Assembly: GCA_015489285.1 (NCBI GenBank)
Contig: WGAA01000340.1
Location: forward strand, 1 to 8,600
From: Anaerolineae bacterium
GTDB taxonomy: Bacteria; Chloroflexota; Anaerolineae; JAADDB01
Direction of reading: 5' to 3'
Length of the DNA: 8,600 nucleotides
The notes beneath the pieces are model-generated. The model was not told where the DNA came from. It worked only from the letters and a program-made list of their open reading frames with translations, and ran no database searches. The first letter of the stretch is position 1, and the number at the start of each line of letters is the position of its first letter. A program made the position numbers and the translations under genes. This document shows, one piece after another, positions 1 through 7,412 of this stretch.

Positions 1-2124
1 CCCATCAGCGAACCCACGCGTCCCACCGCCCGCCGTCCCCTCAGCGAGGCCCCGCCGGACACCGGGCTGGACGCGCCCGTCACCCAACTGCCCGGGGTGG
101 GCCCGACCCACGCCAAACGGCTCCGGCGCCTGGGCATCGAAACCATAGGGGACCTGCTACAACACTTCCCCCGCCGTTACGTGAATTACGCCACCCTCAA
201 ACCCATCGGCCAGCTGAAAGTCGGCGAACAGGTCACCATCATCGGCAACGTGTGGGACTTCGGGCAGCGCAAGACGCGGGGAGGCAAAACGCTGGTGCAC
301 GCCATCGTCAGCGACGCGAGCGGTAGCATCCAGGCGACCTGGTTCAACCCCTACGTCATCCGCCAGCTTACCCGGGGGAAAACCTACGCGTTCAGCGGCA
401 AGATCGACGCCTACCTGGGCCGACTCATCATCATGAACCCCGAATGGGAACCCGTGGACCGGGAGCTTGTGAACACCGGACGCCTGGTCCCCGTATACCG
501 GCTGACCCAGGGGATGAGCCAGCGCTGGCTACGGCGCCTGATGAAGCGCACGGTGGACGCGTGGGCGCCCCGCCTGGAGGATTACCTGCCCGAAGCGATT
601 CGCGAGGAACTCGACCTCCTCCCCTTGAGCGAGGCCTACGCGCAAATCCACTTCCCCGATAACGAGGACCGCTTACAACAGGCCCGTCGCCGGCTCATCT
701 TTGACGAACTCCTCTTCCTCCAGTTGGGCATTCTGAGACAACGCCATCTCTGGCGTTCCCGTCCCGGCATTCCCTTGCGCGTGCACAAGAGCTGGCTGGA
801 CACCTTCCTCGCCCAACTGCCGTTCCAGCTCACCCGAGCCCAGGAGCGGGCCCTCAACGATATCCTGCAGGACATCCAGCAGGAGGTCCCAATGAGTCGG
901 CTCCTGCAGGGGGACGTGGGTTCGGGGAAGACGGTCGTTGCCGCAGCCGCCATGTGGATTGCCGCCTGCAACAACGCACAGGCGGCGCTCATGGCCCCTA
1001 CGGAGATCCTGGCCGAACAGCATTACCGAAGCCTCCAATCCCTCCTGGCCGACCTGACATTGCCCAACGGAGAACCGCTACGCGTCGCCCTCCTCACGGG
1101 CAGCGTGAAGGGTCGAGAGCGGGAGGCCCTGCTGGAAGACATCGCGGCCGGTCGGGTCCACATCGTCGTGGGAACCCACGCGCTCATCCAGGCCAATGTG
1201 ACCTTCCACAACCTGGCCCTGGGCATCGTGGACGAGCAACACCGCTTTGGTGTGGAGCAACGGGCCGCCCTGCGCTCCAAAGGACGTCACCCCCACCTCC
1301 TTGTCATGAGTGCTACACCCATCCCGCGCACGCTGGCCCTGACCCTCTACGGCGACCTGGACATCTCCGTCATCGACGAACTCCCCCCCGGACGCCAGCC
1401 CGTGCTCACCCGCTGGTTCAAGCCCACGGAACGGGAACGGGCCTACGCGTTCATCAAACGACAGGTCCAGCAAGGACGCCAGGCCTTCATCATCTACCCC
1501 CTGGTCGAGGGGGATGACGAGAACGCGGCGGAGAAGGCCGCGGTCAACGCGTTCCAGCGGCTCCAGGAGGAGGTCTTCCCCCACCAACGCCTGGGACTCC
1601 TCCACGGACGCATGAAAGGGGAGGAGAAGGACCGGATCATGCGCGCCTTTGCCGCGGGCGAGCTGGACATCCTCGTGTCCACCTCCGTCGTGGAGGTCGG
1701 CATCGACGTGCCCAACGCCTCGGTCATCATGATCGAATCCGCGGAGCGATTCGGCCTGGCCCAGTTGCACCAGTTCCGCGGCCGGGTGGGACGTGGAAAG
1801 CACAAGTCCTACTGTATCCTCATCTCCGAAGGGGAGACCCCCGAGGCCGTAGAACGGCTCCGCGCGATGGAGACCATCTACGATGGGTTCAAGCTGGCCG
1901 AAAAGGACCTGGAGTTACGGGGGCCGGGGGATTTCTTCGGGACCCGCCAGAGCGGCTTGCCCCCCTTGCGTCTGGCCCGGCTGAGCGATACTCACATCCT
2001 CAACGCGGCCCGGCGCGTCGCGCGACGTCTGTACGAGAGTGACCCGGAACTCACCCGACCGGAACATCAGGCCCTGGCCGAACGGGTACGCGTCTTCTGG
2101 CAACGTGAAACCGACCTGAGCTGA
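1..2124 (+). CDS. recG: ATP-dependent DNA helicase RecG (5' partial)
   Basis: RecG is a superfamily 2 helicase that remodels stalled replication forks and branch-migrates Holliday junctions. The frame is open to the first base, so 707 residues are visible and the start is upstream. In this partial numbering, residues 1-25 are a Pro/Arg-rich linker. The family entry motif LPGVGP follows at about 30-35, with the FPRRY element after it. The OB-fold wedge domain, which splits the fork, spans about 74-152. The motor shows Walker A GDVGSGKT (304-311), a DEQH Walker B box (411-414), motif III SAT (437-439) and motif VI QFRGRVGRG (591-599). The C-terminal ELRGPGDFFGTRQSG block is also present. A GTG at 97 is not the start, because family sequence already runs through it. 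The visible part is already longer than E. coli RecG (693 aa), implying an N-terminal extension. Very sure of identity. Confidence 0.97.
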   Translation, partial: PISEPTRPTARRPLSEAPPDTGLDAPVTQLPGVGPTHAKRLRRLGIETIGDLLQHFPRRYVNYATLKPIGQLKVGEQVTIIGNVWDFGQRKTRGGKTLVHAIVSDASGSIQATWFNPYVIRQLTRGKTYAFSGKIDAYLGRLIIMNPEWEPVDRELVNTGRLVPVYRLTQGMSQRWLRRLMKRTVDAWAPRLEDYLPEAIREELDLLPLSEAYAQIHFPDNEDRLQQARRRLIFDELLFLQLGILRQRHLWRSRPGIPLRVHKSWLDTFLAQLPFQLTRAQERALNDILQDIQQEVPMSRLLQGDVGSGKTVVAAAAMWIAACNNAQAALMAPTEILAEQHYRSLQSLLADLTLPNGEPLRVALLTGSVKGREREALLEDIAAGRVHIVVGTHALIQANVTFHNLALGIVDEQHRFGVEQRAALRSKGRHPHLLVMSATPIPRTLALTLYGDLDISVIDELPPGRQPVLTRWFKPTERERAYAFIKRQVQQGRQAFIIYPLVEGDDENAAEKAAVNAFQRLQEEVFPHQRLGLLHGRMKGEEKDRIMRAFAAGELDILVSTSVVEVGIDVPNASVIMIESAERFGLAQLHQFRGRVGRGKHKSYCILISEGETPEAVERLRAMETIYDGFKLAEKDLELRGPGDFFGTRQSGLPPLRLARLSDTHILNAARRVARRLYESDPELTRPEHQALAERVRVFWQRETDLS

Positions 2125-2128
2125 GGAG
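2123..2128 (+). promoter_or_regulatory. Shine-Dalgarno of coaD, overlapping the recG stop
   Basis: GAGGAG lies 9 bases before the coaD ATG and shares bases with the recG TGA (2122-2124). Ribosomes finishing recG would therefore sit on the coaD initiation site, which fits co-transcription and translational coupling. Confidence 0.75.
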
Positions 2129-2137
2129 ATATCCTTC

Positions 2138-2638
2138 ATGGCTATTGCCGTATACCCGGGGTCCTTCGACCCCATTCACTTGGGACACATGGACATCACC
2201 CGACGGGCAGCCGCGCTCTTCGACCATGTGTACTTCGCCATTTATGCCCGACCTCACAAGAACTTGCTCTTCTCCGTAGAGGAACGCCTGCGTTTGGCCC
2301 GGGAAGCCCTGGCCGATCTGGAAAACGTGAGTGTGGTTAGCTACCGGGAATTGACCGTGGATCTGGCCCGACGCCTGGGAGCCCACGTCATTGTGCGAGG
2401 GCTCCGGGCCATCTCCGATTTCGAGTGGGAACTCCAGCTGGCGCTGACGAATCGGGAGCTGGCACCGGATATTGAGGTTGTGTGTCTGATGACCCGTATC
2501 GAATACGCCTTCCTCAGCTCCACCATCGTCAAGGAGGTCGCCAGCCTCGGGGGCGACATCGACAAAATGGTCCCCCCTAACGTGGCTCGCGCGCTGCGAG
2601 AACGATTTCCGCTGCCGACGTCGGAGCCTGCCCCATGA
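2138..2638 (+). CDS. coaD: Pantetheine-phosphate adenylyltransferase CoaD
   Basis: CoaD transfers AMP from ATP to 4'-phosphopantetheine to give dephospho-CoA, the penultimate step of coenzyme A synthesis in the cytoplasm. The 166-residue product matches the usual length of about 160. It opens with YPGSFDPIHLGH (6-17), the nucleotidyltransferase signature. H17 is the second histidine of the motif, and position 14 is His where E. coli CoaD has Thr. Further family blocks are RPHKN (38-42), RGLRAISDFEWELQ (87-100, phosphopantetheine and ATP contacts), LTNREL (103-108) and LSSTIVKE (126-133), the ATP phosphate-binding loop. It starts 13 bases after the recG stop with a good GAGGAG site. Its own stop overlaps the start of the next gene (ATGA). 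The last ten residues or so are a Pro-rich tail. Probably in one transcript with recG. Confidence 0.96.
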   Translation: MAIAVYPGSFDPIHLGHMDITRRAAALFDHVYFAIYARPHKNLLFSVEERLRLAREALADLENVSVVSYRELTVDLARRLGAHVIVRGLRAISDFEWELQLALTNRELAPDIEVVCLMTRIEYAFLSSTIVKEVASLGGDIDKMVPPNVARALRERFPLPTSEPAP

Positions 2639-3279
2639 TCGTGGAACACCTGATCGTCGGTCCTCTCCGGGTGAACTGCTTTATCCTGGGGTGCGAGGAT
2701 TCAGGCGATGCCGTTGTCATCGACCCCGGCGGGGATCCCCAGGCCATCCGAGGGCTTCTGGAAAGGCGCGGGTGGACCCTCCGGGCCATCCTGGCAACCC
2801 ACGCCCATTTCGACCACATCCTGGCCGTGGATGCCCTGCGCGAGGACGCCCATATCCCCTTCTACCTGCACCCCGCGGATGAAGCCATTCTGCCCTACCA
2901 GCGGGATTGGGTCCGCACGTGGATGGGGTTCGACCCCGGGCCCATGCCGCACGTGGACGAACCGTTGCTCCCCGATACCCCCTTCCAACAGGGATGTATC
3001 CGCCTGGAGGTAGCGCACACGCCGGGGCATTCCCCCGGCTCGGTGACACTTCTGGACAGGGAGGGAGGCCGAGCCTTCGTCGGCGACTTGATCTTTGCCG
3101 GTGCCGTCGGCCGCACGGACATCCCCGGCGGGGACCAGGATCTCCTGATGGACAGCCTGCGTCGGGTCATTCTCCCCCTCCCCGATGAGACCCTTTTGCT
3201 CCCCGGACATGGGGAATTCACAACGGTGGGGGAAGAGCGACGCTTCAACCCTTACTTATCCCTCCTGGCTCGAGGGTAA
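2635..3279 (+). CDS. MBL-fold metal-dependent hydrolase, glyoxalase II-like
   Basis: This 214-residue cytoplasmic protein is a metallo-beta-lactamase-fold hydrolase of the YcbL/hydroxyacylglutathione hydrolase type. The metal-site residues are all present: THAHFDH (55-61), H132 in TPGHSPG, D151 in GDLIF and H192 in PGHGEFTT. GRTDIPGGD (159-167) is typical of the small glyoxalase II-like group, which lacks the long C-terminal substrate domain of classical GloB. Such enzymes hydrolyse thioesters such as S-lactoylglutathione in some bacteria, but the substrate here cannot be read from sequence, and glutathione may not be the thiol used. The ATG overlaps the coaD stop as ATGA, and a CGGAG site lies 8 bases upstream, so translation is probably coupled. 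Its last 35 bases overlap the end of the convergent glycosyltransferase gene. Confidence 0.93.
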   Translation: MIVEHLIVGPLRVNCFILGCEDSGDAVVIDPGGDPQAIRGLLERRGWTLRAILATHAHFDHILAVDALREDAHIPFYLHPADEAILPYQRDWVRTWMGFDPGPMPHVDEPLLPDTPFQQGCIRLEVAHTPGHSPGSVTLLDREGGRAFVGDLIFAGAVGRTDIPGGDQDLLMDSLRRVILPLPDETLLLPGHGEFTTVGEERRFNPYLSLLARG

Positions 3280-4447
3280 ACCATTTCCACCCCGTCACCC
3301 CGAGGAGGGTGAGAAACGCGCCCCACCCTCCCAGGAAATAGGGAGTCCACCGTCCCACCAGGGAGACCCACCCCACAACCTGGAATTGGCTAAAGGCCAC
3401 ACCTATCAGCGTACACCACAAGGCCACGCGGGCCCACAGGTTCACCTCCCGATGCCACACGTGGACCAACCAGGGGACGAGGGGGAGCAACAGCACCAGC
3501 TCGTAGGCGAAGGTCAGCGGCGGGATGACGACCATGAAGGAAAAATAGGGGAGTAACCGCTCTCCAATACGGGACGACGAGGCGTGACGCTGGAGCACAT
3601 CGGCCCACACGTTCAAGCCCAACGCCAGGAGATACACCACCGGCGCGACCACATCCTTGGCCACGGGAGCGACATCCACGCGAATTCCTCCTAAGGCCGC
3701 CATCCGGTTCACCAGACGTCCCAGAAAGAACAGCGTGCTCATAATGCTCACGTTCTCCCGGGTCGTAAACACCGCCCCCCGTTCCCACAAGCGCCCCATC
3801 AGGTAGTCCCGCCACGCTCCGGGAGCGAGAAGAACGAACACCCCCAGCACGACCAGAGCGCTCCCCACCGCACGGTATCGGCGAAAGATGAGGAGGGGGA
3901 GAAACAACAGCGCGGGGTACAGTTTGAGGCCCACGGCCAGGGCCAGGAGGACCCCCGCCCAACCCTCCTGGGAGAGGAGAAGGAAGAGGAAGAACAAGCT
4001 CAACAGGAGGAGGACCAGCCCGTCCATATTCCCCCGGTTCAAGAGGAAGAACACGGGAAAGCTGAACAGAAGGATCCCCCCCACATAGGCCCATCTCTCC
4101 TTATCCCCACGGCCGAGCCATACCCATGTGAATACCCCCAATGCCAGGGGCAACGCGACGATATTGACCCCCAGAATGACGTACTTCGCCACGTCGAATC
4201 CTAAGGAGACGAGGGGAATCTGGAGGAGGGCGGAAGGGGGTGGAGTGACGAAGCCGCCGATGTGATACGGCGTTTTCCCCTCCAAGAAGGCGCGAGCCGC
4301 GTCGAAATACTGCAAATAATCCACGCCCAGGAACATGAAGTTGACGAAATGGAGCGCCCTCTGCGTGACCGCGGACGCCAACAAGAGAACGCCCACCTGG
4401 AGGCCGATGAGCCAAAATACGTCTCGCAGCGGTCCATCCTCTCTCAT
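3245..4447 (-). CDS. GT87-type polyprenyl-phosphate-dependent membrane glycosyltransferase
   Basis: This predicted 400-residue polytopic membrane protein has about ten or eleven hydrophobic segments (for example 9-28, 88-110, 142-160, 163-186, 267-285, 301-330, 337-360). The pattern is that of GT87/DUF2029, GT-C enzymes that use polyprenyl-phosphate mannose or a similar donor on the outer face of the membrane. An Asp-bearing loop after the first helix, GVDYLQYFDAARAFLEG (41-57), carries the candidate catalytic D43. It is followed by TPYHIGGFVTPPPSALLQ (59-76), NRGNMDGL (137-144), GLKLYPALL (173-181) and NVSIMS (232-237). The open frame extends to a TTG at 4492. That codon touches a -10 box and would precede the transcription start, so I use the ATG at 4447, although it has no strong Shine-Dalgarno. 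Donor and acceptor are unknown. Probably a separate transcript from rlmD. Confidence 0.85.
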   Translation of the reverse strand: MREDGPLRDVFWLIGLQVGVLLLASAVTQRALHFVNFMFLGVDYLQYFDAARAFLEGKTPYHIGGFVTPPPSALLQIPLVSLGFDVAKYVILGVNIVALPLALGVFTWVWLGRGDKERWAYVGGILLFSFPVFFLLNRGNMDGLVLLLLSLFFLFLLLSQEGWAGVLLALAVGLKLYPALLFLPLLIFRRYRAVGSALVVLGVFVLLAPGAWRDYLMGRLWERGAVFTTRENVSIMSTLFFLGRLVNRMAALGGIRVDVAPVAKDVVAPVVYLLALGLNVWADVLQRHASSSRIGERLLPYFSFMVVIPPLTFAYELVLLLPLVPWLVHVWHREVNLWARVALWCTLIGVAFSQFQVVGWVSLVGRWTPYFLGGWGAFLTLLGVTGWKWFTLEPGGISKG

Positions 4448-4492
4448 AGCACCGTATTTACCCGTGATCCGGACTTCGTTGTAGATTTCCAA

Positions 4493-4520
4493 ATTATCCC
4501 GACATTGGACAGGCTGTAAA
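4493..4520 (-). promoter_or_regulatory. sigma70-type promoter for the glycosyltransferase gene
   Basis: Read on the minus strand, TTTACA (4515-4520; 5/6 to TTGACA) is followed by a 16-base spacer and GATAAT (4493-4498; 5/6 to TATAAT). Transcription would start near 4486, leaving a leader of about 40 bases before the ATG at 4447. It lies in the largest gap of the minus-strand cluster, after rlmD. Found by eye; not tested. Confidence 0.55.
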
Positions 4521-4582
4521 GCAGCTTGACTTGTTGAAGGAAAACCTTTCGGGCTCGTCCATGTGAGGCCCGGGGCACAAGA

Positions 4583-5860
4583 TCACGTCCGCTCCCACAG
4601 GGAAACCGTTTCGATGTGATACGTTTGGGGGAACATGTCCACCGGCTGGACGACCTCAAGCCGGTATCCCAGCTCCTGCAGGTAGAGGGCATCCCGGGCC
4701 AGCGTCGCGGGGTCGCAGGAGACGTACACCAGACGGCGCACCCGCAATCGGTGAAGGTGTTGAAGGACCTCCCGCCCGGCTCCACTGCGCGGTGGGTCCA
4801 TGACGGCCAAATCCGCGGGTTCCCACAACACCCGAATGACCTCCTCCACCGGTCCCTCATGCAAGGCCACGTTCTCCAGGCCGAAATTCTGGGCATTGTG
4901 CGCGGCGTCCTCCATTGCGCTCTCACTCACATCGACCCCGATGACCAGCCCCACGTGAGGAGCCAGGGAGAGGCCAAAGAGGCCTACCCCACAATACAGG
5001 TCCAGGAGGGTCTCATGGCCTTTGGGCGCCAGGAACTCCTGCACCAGTCGGACCAGCGCTTCCGCCCCCGCGGTGTTGACCTGGAAGAAACTGTCCGACG
5101 AAATGCGGAAAACCCGCCCCCCCACTTCCTCCCGGATGTAGGGCAGACCGGCCAAGGGGAAAGGGGGCTTCCGCGGACGGTGGAGCACAACGGAGACGGG
5201 CATATCGACCTCCAGCGCGGGCATTTCCTCCCCGCGGGTCTCCAAAATAAGCATCCGGTCCCCTGTGTTCACCCCCGCCCGCAGGATAAGCCGTCGCAAC
5301 CCGGGCCAGGAGAGGTCTAGGGCCCCATACACTTCGCCGAGGAGAGGGTGCATGAGTAAACACGCGTCGACAGGGACCACGCGATGGCTTTCCGCCTGGA
5401 GCAATCCAGGACGCCCCTCCCGATCGACGGAGAACTGCATGTGATTACGGTAGTGAAAAGGCTCCCCCACCGACATCACATCCCGAACCGGCGGATCCGC
5501 CACGTGGCCCAAACGTTGCAACTGGTCGATGACGATCTCCTTCTTCAAGGCCAGCTGACGCTCGTAGCGGATGTGTTGCCACTGGCATCCCCCGCACCCC
5601 TCGGGCCCGAAATAGGGACAAGGGGGGGCGACGCGATCCGGACTGGGGTCCAAAACACGGAGGAGCTGAGCCCGAGCCCATGTCTTCTTCTCCTGGCGGA
5701 TGCGCACCCGCACCCGCTCCCCCGGGATCGCGTAGGGGACAAAGATAATCTTGCCCTCATGTCGACCAAAGGCTTCCCCGCCGTGGGCAATGCCCTCCAA
5801 CAGGATCTCCACCTCCGGGCCGTCCGAACGTGCCCTGGATTGCTTCTTCCCCCGAGCCAT
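4583..5860 (-). CDS. rlmD: 23S rRNA (uracil-C5)-methyltransferase, RlmD/TrmA family
   Basis: This 425-residue cytoplasmic enzyme transfers a methyl group from S-adenosylmethionine to C5 of a uridine, most likely in 23S rRNA (RlmD/RumA group). Domains in order: a basic tail, a TRAM RNA-binding domain (about 15-72), a 4Fe-4S site with C81, C89, C92 and probably C167, the FFQVN block (258-262), and a Rossmann methyltransferase domain. That domain has LDLYCGVG (286-293) for SAM, DPPRSG (355-360), the nucleophile C382 in VSCDP, and the general base E417 in HIETV near the C terminus. All catalytic residues are intact. The first cysteine spacing is CX7CX2C, two longer than the CX5CX2C of E. coli RumA. 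The ATG is 10 bases after tsaD, with AAAGGAG in front. Which uridine it targets (1939, 747 or both) cannot be told from sequence. Confidence 0.92.
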   Translation of the reverse strand: MARGKKQSRARSDGPEVEILLEGIAHGGEAFGRHEGKIIFVPYAIPGERVRVRIRQEKKTWARAQLLRVLDPSPDRVAPPCPYFGPEGCGGCQWQHIRYERQLALKKEIVIDQLQRLGHVADPPVRDVMSVGEPFHYRNHMQFSVDREGRPGLLQAESHRVVPVDACLLMHPLLGEVYGALDLSWPGLRRLILRAGVNTGDRMLILETRGEEMPALEVDMPVSVVLHRPRKPPFPLAGLPYIREEVGGRVFRISSDSFFQVNTAGAEALVRLVQEFLAPKGHETLLDLYCGVGLFGLSLAPHVGLVIGVDVSESAMEDAAHNAQNFGLENVALHEGPVEEVIRVLWEPADLAVMDPPRSGAGREVLQHLHRLRVRRLVYVSCDPATLARDALYLQELGYRLEVVQPVDMFPQTYHIETVSLWERT

Positions 5861-5865
5861 GTGAG

Positions 5866-5872
5866 CTCCTTT
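5866..5872 (-). promoter_or_regulatory. Shine-Dalgarno of rlmD, overlapping the tsaD stop
   Basis: AAAGGAG on the minus strand shares two bases with the tsaD TAA and sits 5 bases before the rlmD ATG. This supports the chosen start and translation coupled to tsaD. Confidence 0.75.
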
Positions 5873-6965
5873 ATGCCTTGCTTTCGCCTTCCGGCAGAGT
5901 GGGCAACGTTAGTCCCGCGTCCACGTCCATATCCCAGCCGTGGCGTTCACCCCGACGCCAGGCGTAATATCCGGCCGCCGCGATCATCACCCCGTTATCC
6001 ATGCAAAGGAACAACGGGGGAATGCTCACGGGTACGGGCATACGGGCCTGCATCTCCCGGCGCAACAAGGCGTTCGCGGCTACTCCACCGCACACGCACA
6101 CATGCGCCGCCTGAGTGCGGTGAACGGCTTCGAGGGTGGCCTCGACCAGCCCTTCCACCACCACCCGTTGAAAGCTGGCCGCCAGATCCGCGACCGTTTG
6201 GGGGTCGAGGGCCTGGCGCCCCGCAGGGACCATGCGCCGCTCCAGGCCGGTTTCGACCCCTGCAGCCCGTTCCAGGGCTTGAACCTGACGCAAAACTGCA
6301 GTCTTCAGGCCGCTGAAGGAAAAGTTCAGGCCGGGCTGTCGTGGGGAGGGGAAGGAAAAGCGCGTGGGATCCCCCTGCGCGGCCACCCGCTGGATGGCCG
6401 GTCCGCCGGGATACCCCAAGCCCAGCACGCGGGCCACCTTGTCAAAGGCCTCCCCGGCCGCATCGTCCAACGTCCCGCCCAAGCGTCGGTACCGCCCGTG
6501 ATCCTCCATGAGGATGAGTTCAGTATGCCCTCCGGAGACGATGAGGGCCAGGGTCGGGAAGGATGGAGGACGCCAGGAAGCCCCCGCGTCCGGGGGACGT
6601 ACCCAGTTGGAGTAAATGTGTCCCTCCAGGTGGTTGACGCCGATGAGGGGCACCCCCGCGGCCCAAGCCAACCCCTTGGCCACGTTTACCCCCACCAGAA
6701 GGGAACCGACGAGGCCCGGCCCCCGGGTGACGGCAATCGCGTCCAGAGATGCCGGGGTGAGACCGGCTTCGGTAAGGACCTCCCGGATAAGCGGGTAGAT
6801 GGTCACCACATGCTGCCGCGCGGCCACCTCGGGGAACACGCCGCCGTACTTGCGGTGGAGATCGGCCTGGGAGGCCACCCGATGCGCTACGATATGCTCC
6901 CCATCCCGCACAACGGCAACACCCGTCTCGTCACATGATGTCTCTATGCCCAGAATGTGCACCAT
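5871..6965 (-). CDS. tsaD: tRNA N6-adenosine threonylcarbamoyltransferase TsaD
   Basis: TsaD (Kae1/Qri7 family) transfers the threonylcarbamoyl group to A37 of tRNAs reading ANN codons, working with TsaB, TsaE and TsaC, none of which is in this window. The 364-residue product has the ASKHA fold start LGIETSCDET (5-14), metal-binding HLEGH (H112, H116), VSGGHTEL (143-150), GGTLDDAAGEAFDK (163-176), FSFSGLKTAV (215-224), the nucleotide-binding CGGVAANALL (292-301) and MDNG with metal ligand D323. It is slightly longer than E. coli TsaD (337 aa) because of loops near 124-136 and 232-256. The ATG is 36 bases after mce, with no strong Shine-Dalgarno; a GTG is the second codon and could be used instead. 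It is an inner gene of the probable rnhA-to-rlmD operon. Confidence 0.97.
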   Translation of the reverse strand: MVHILGIETSCDETGVAVVRDGEHIVAHRVASQADLHRKYGGVFPEVAARQHVVTIYPLIREVLTEAGLTPASLDAIAVTRGPGLVGSLLVGVNVAKGLAWAAGVPLIGVNHLEGHIYSNWVRPPDAGASWRPPSFPTLALIVSGGHTELILMEDHGRYRRLGGTLDDAAGEAFDKVARVLGLGYPGGPAIQRVAAQGDPTRFSFPSPRQPGLNFSFSGLKTAVLRQVQALERAAGVETGLERRMVPAGRQALDPQTVADLAASFQRVVVEGLVEATLEAVHRTQAAHVCVCGGVAANALLRREMQARMPVPVSIPPLFLCMDNGVMIAAAGYYAWRRGERHGWDMDVDAGLTLPTLPEGESKA

Positions 6966-7001
6966 CGTCCGTTCAACTCGGAAAACGTCCGCCGGACCCC
7001 T

Positions 7002-7412
7002 TCATTCGTCCTTCTGCAACAGCTCGATAAGGACGCCATGAGTGCTCCGGGGGTGAAGAAATGCCACCAGACCGTGAACGCCCTGACGGGGGGTTTCGTC
7101 GATCAGCTCGAACCCCAGACGGGCCAAACTCGCCATCGCCTGGCGGATATCGGGCACGCGAAAACACACGTGATGCTGGCCCTCCCCGCGCTTGGCCAGA
7201 AACCGCGCCACGCCCGTATCCTCCCGTGTCGGCCGGATAAGCTCGATGCGCACCGGCCGGGCATCCAAGAAGCACACCTCAACCCCTTGGTCGGGAACAT
7301 CACGACGCTCCAGCACGGGGAATCCCAAGCGGTCCCTGTACGTCTCCAGGGCCGCCTCCATATCCGCTACGACAAAAGCCACGTGATCGATTTCAGGAAG
7401 TATGGGTGTCAT
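7002..7412 (-). CDS. mce: Methylmalonyl-CoA epimerase (VOC family)
   Basis: Methylmalonyl-CoA epimerase interconverts (S)- and (R)-methylmalonyl-CoA, linking propionyl-CoA carboxylation to methylmalonyl-CoA mutase and succinyl-CoA. The 136-residue product has the two beta-alpha-beta-beta-beta halves of the vicinal oxygen chelate fold. Family blocks are EIDHVAF (7-13), a V-x-QGVEV stretch (39-46), RIELIRP (55-61), KRGEGQHHVCF (74-84), and FLHPRSTHGVLIEL (118-131). Likely metal ligands are H10, H81 and E130. An in-frame ATG at 7427 would give 141 residues. I prefer 7412 because AGGAG lies 7 bases upstream of it and the family begins there. This start overlaps the end of the thioesterase gene by 20 bases, so translation is probably coupled. 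The mutase and the propionyl-CoA carboxylase are not in the window. A generic VOC protein is possible but less likely. Confidence 0.9.
   Translation of the reverse strand: MTPILPEIDHVAFVVADMEAALETYRDRLGFPVLERRDVPDQGVEVCFLDARPVRIELIRPTREDTGVARFLAKRGEGQHHVCFRVPDIRQAMASLARLGFELIDETPRQGVHGLVAFLHPRSTHGVLIELLQKDE

Noticed and set aside
97..99. GTG as the recG start
   Set aside because: Conserved RecG sequence (LPGVGP) spans this codon and the frame is open to the window edge, so the true start is upstream.
1078..1803. 241-codon minus-strand frame inside recG
   Set aside because: It is antisense to the conserved helicase core and shows no family motif; a shadow of high GC third positions.
3304..3331. 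Eight-base-pair inverted repeat GGAGGGTG/CACCCTCC just after the hydrolase gene
   Set aside because: It has a 12-base loop and no T-run, and lies within the glycosyltransferase coding sequence, so I do not call it a terminator.
5384..6938. Long plus-strand open frames (310 and 332 codons) opposite rlmD and tsaD
   Set aside because: They lie antisense to two certain genes, have no recognisable motifs, and are rich in Pro, Arg, Gly and His as expected of GC-rich shadow frames.
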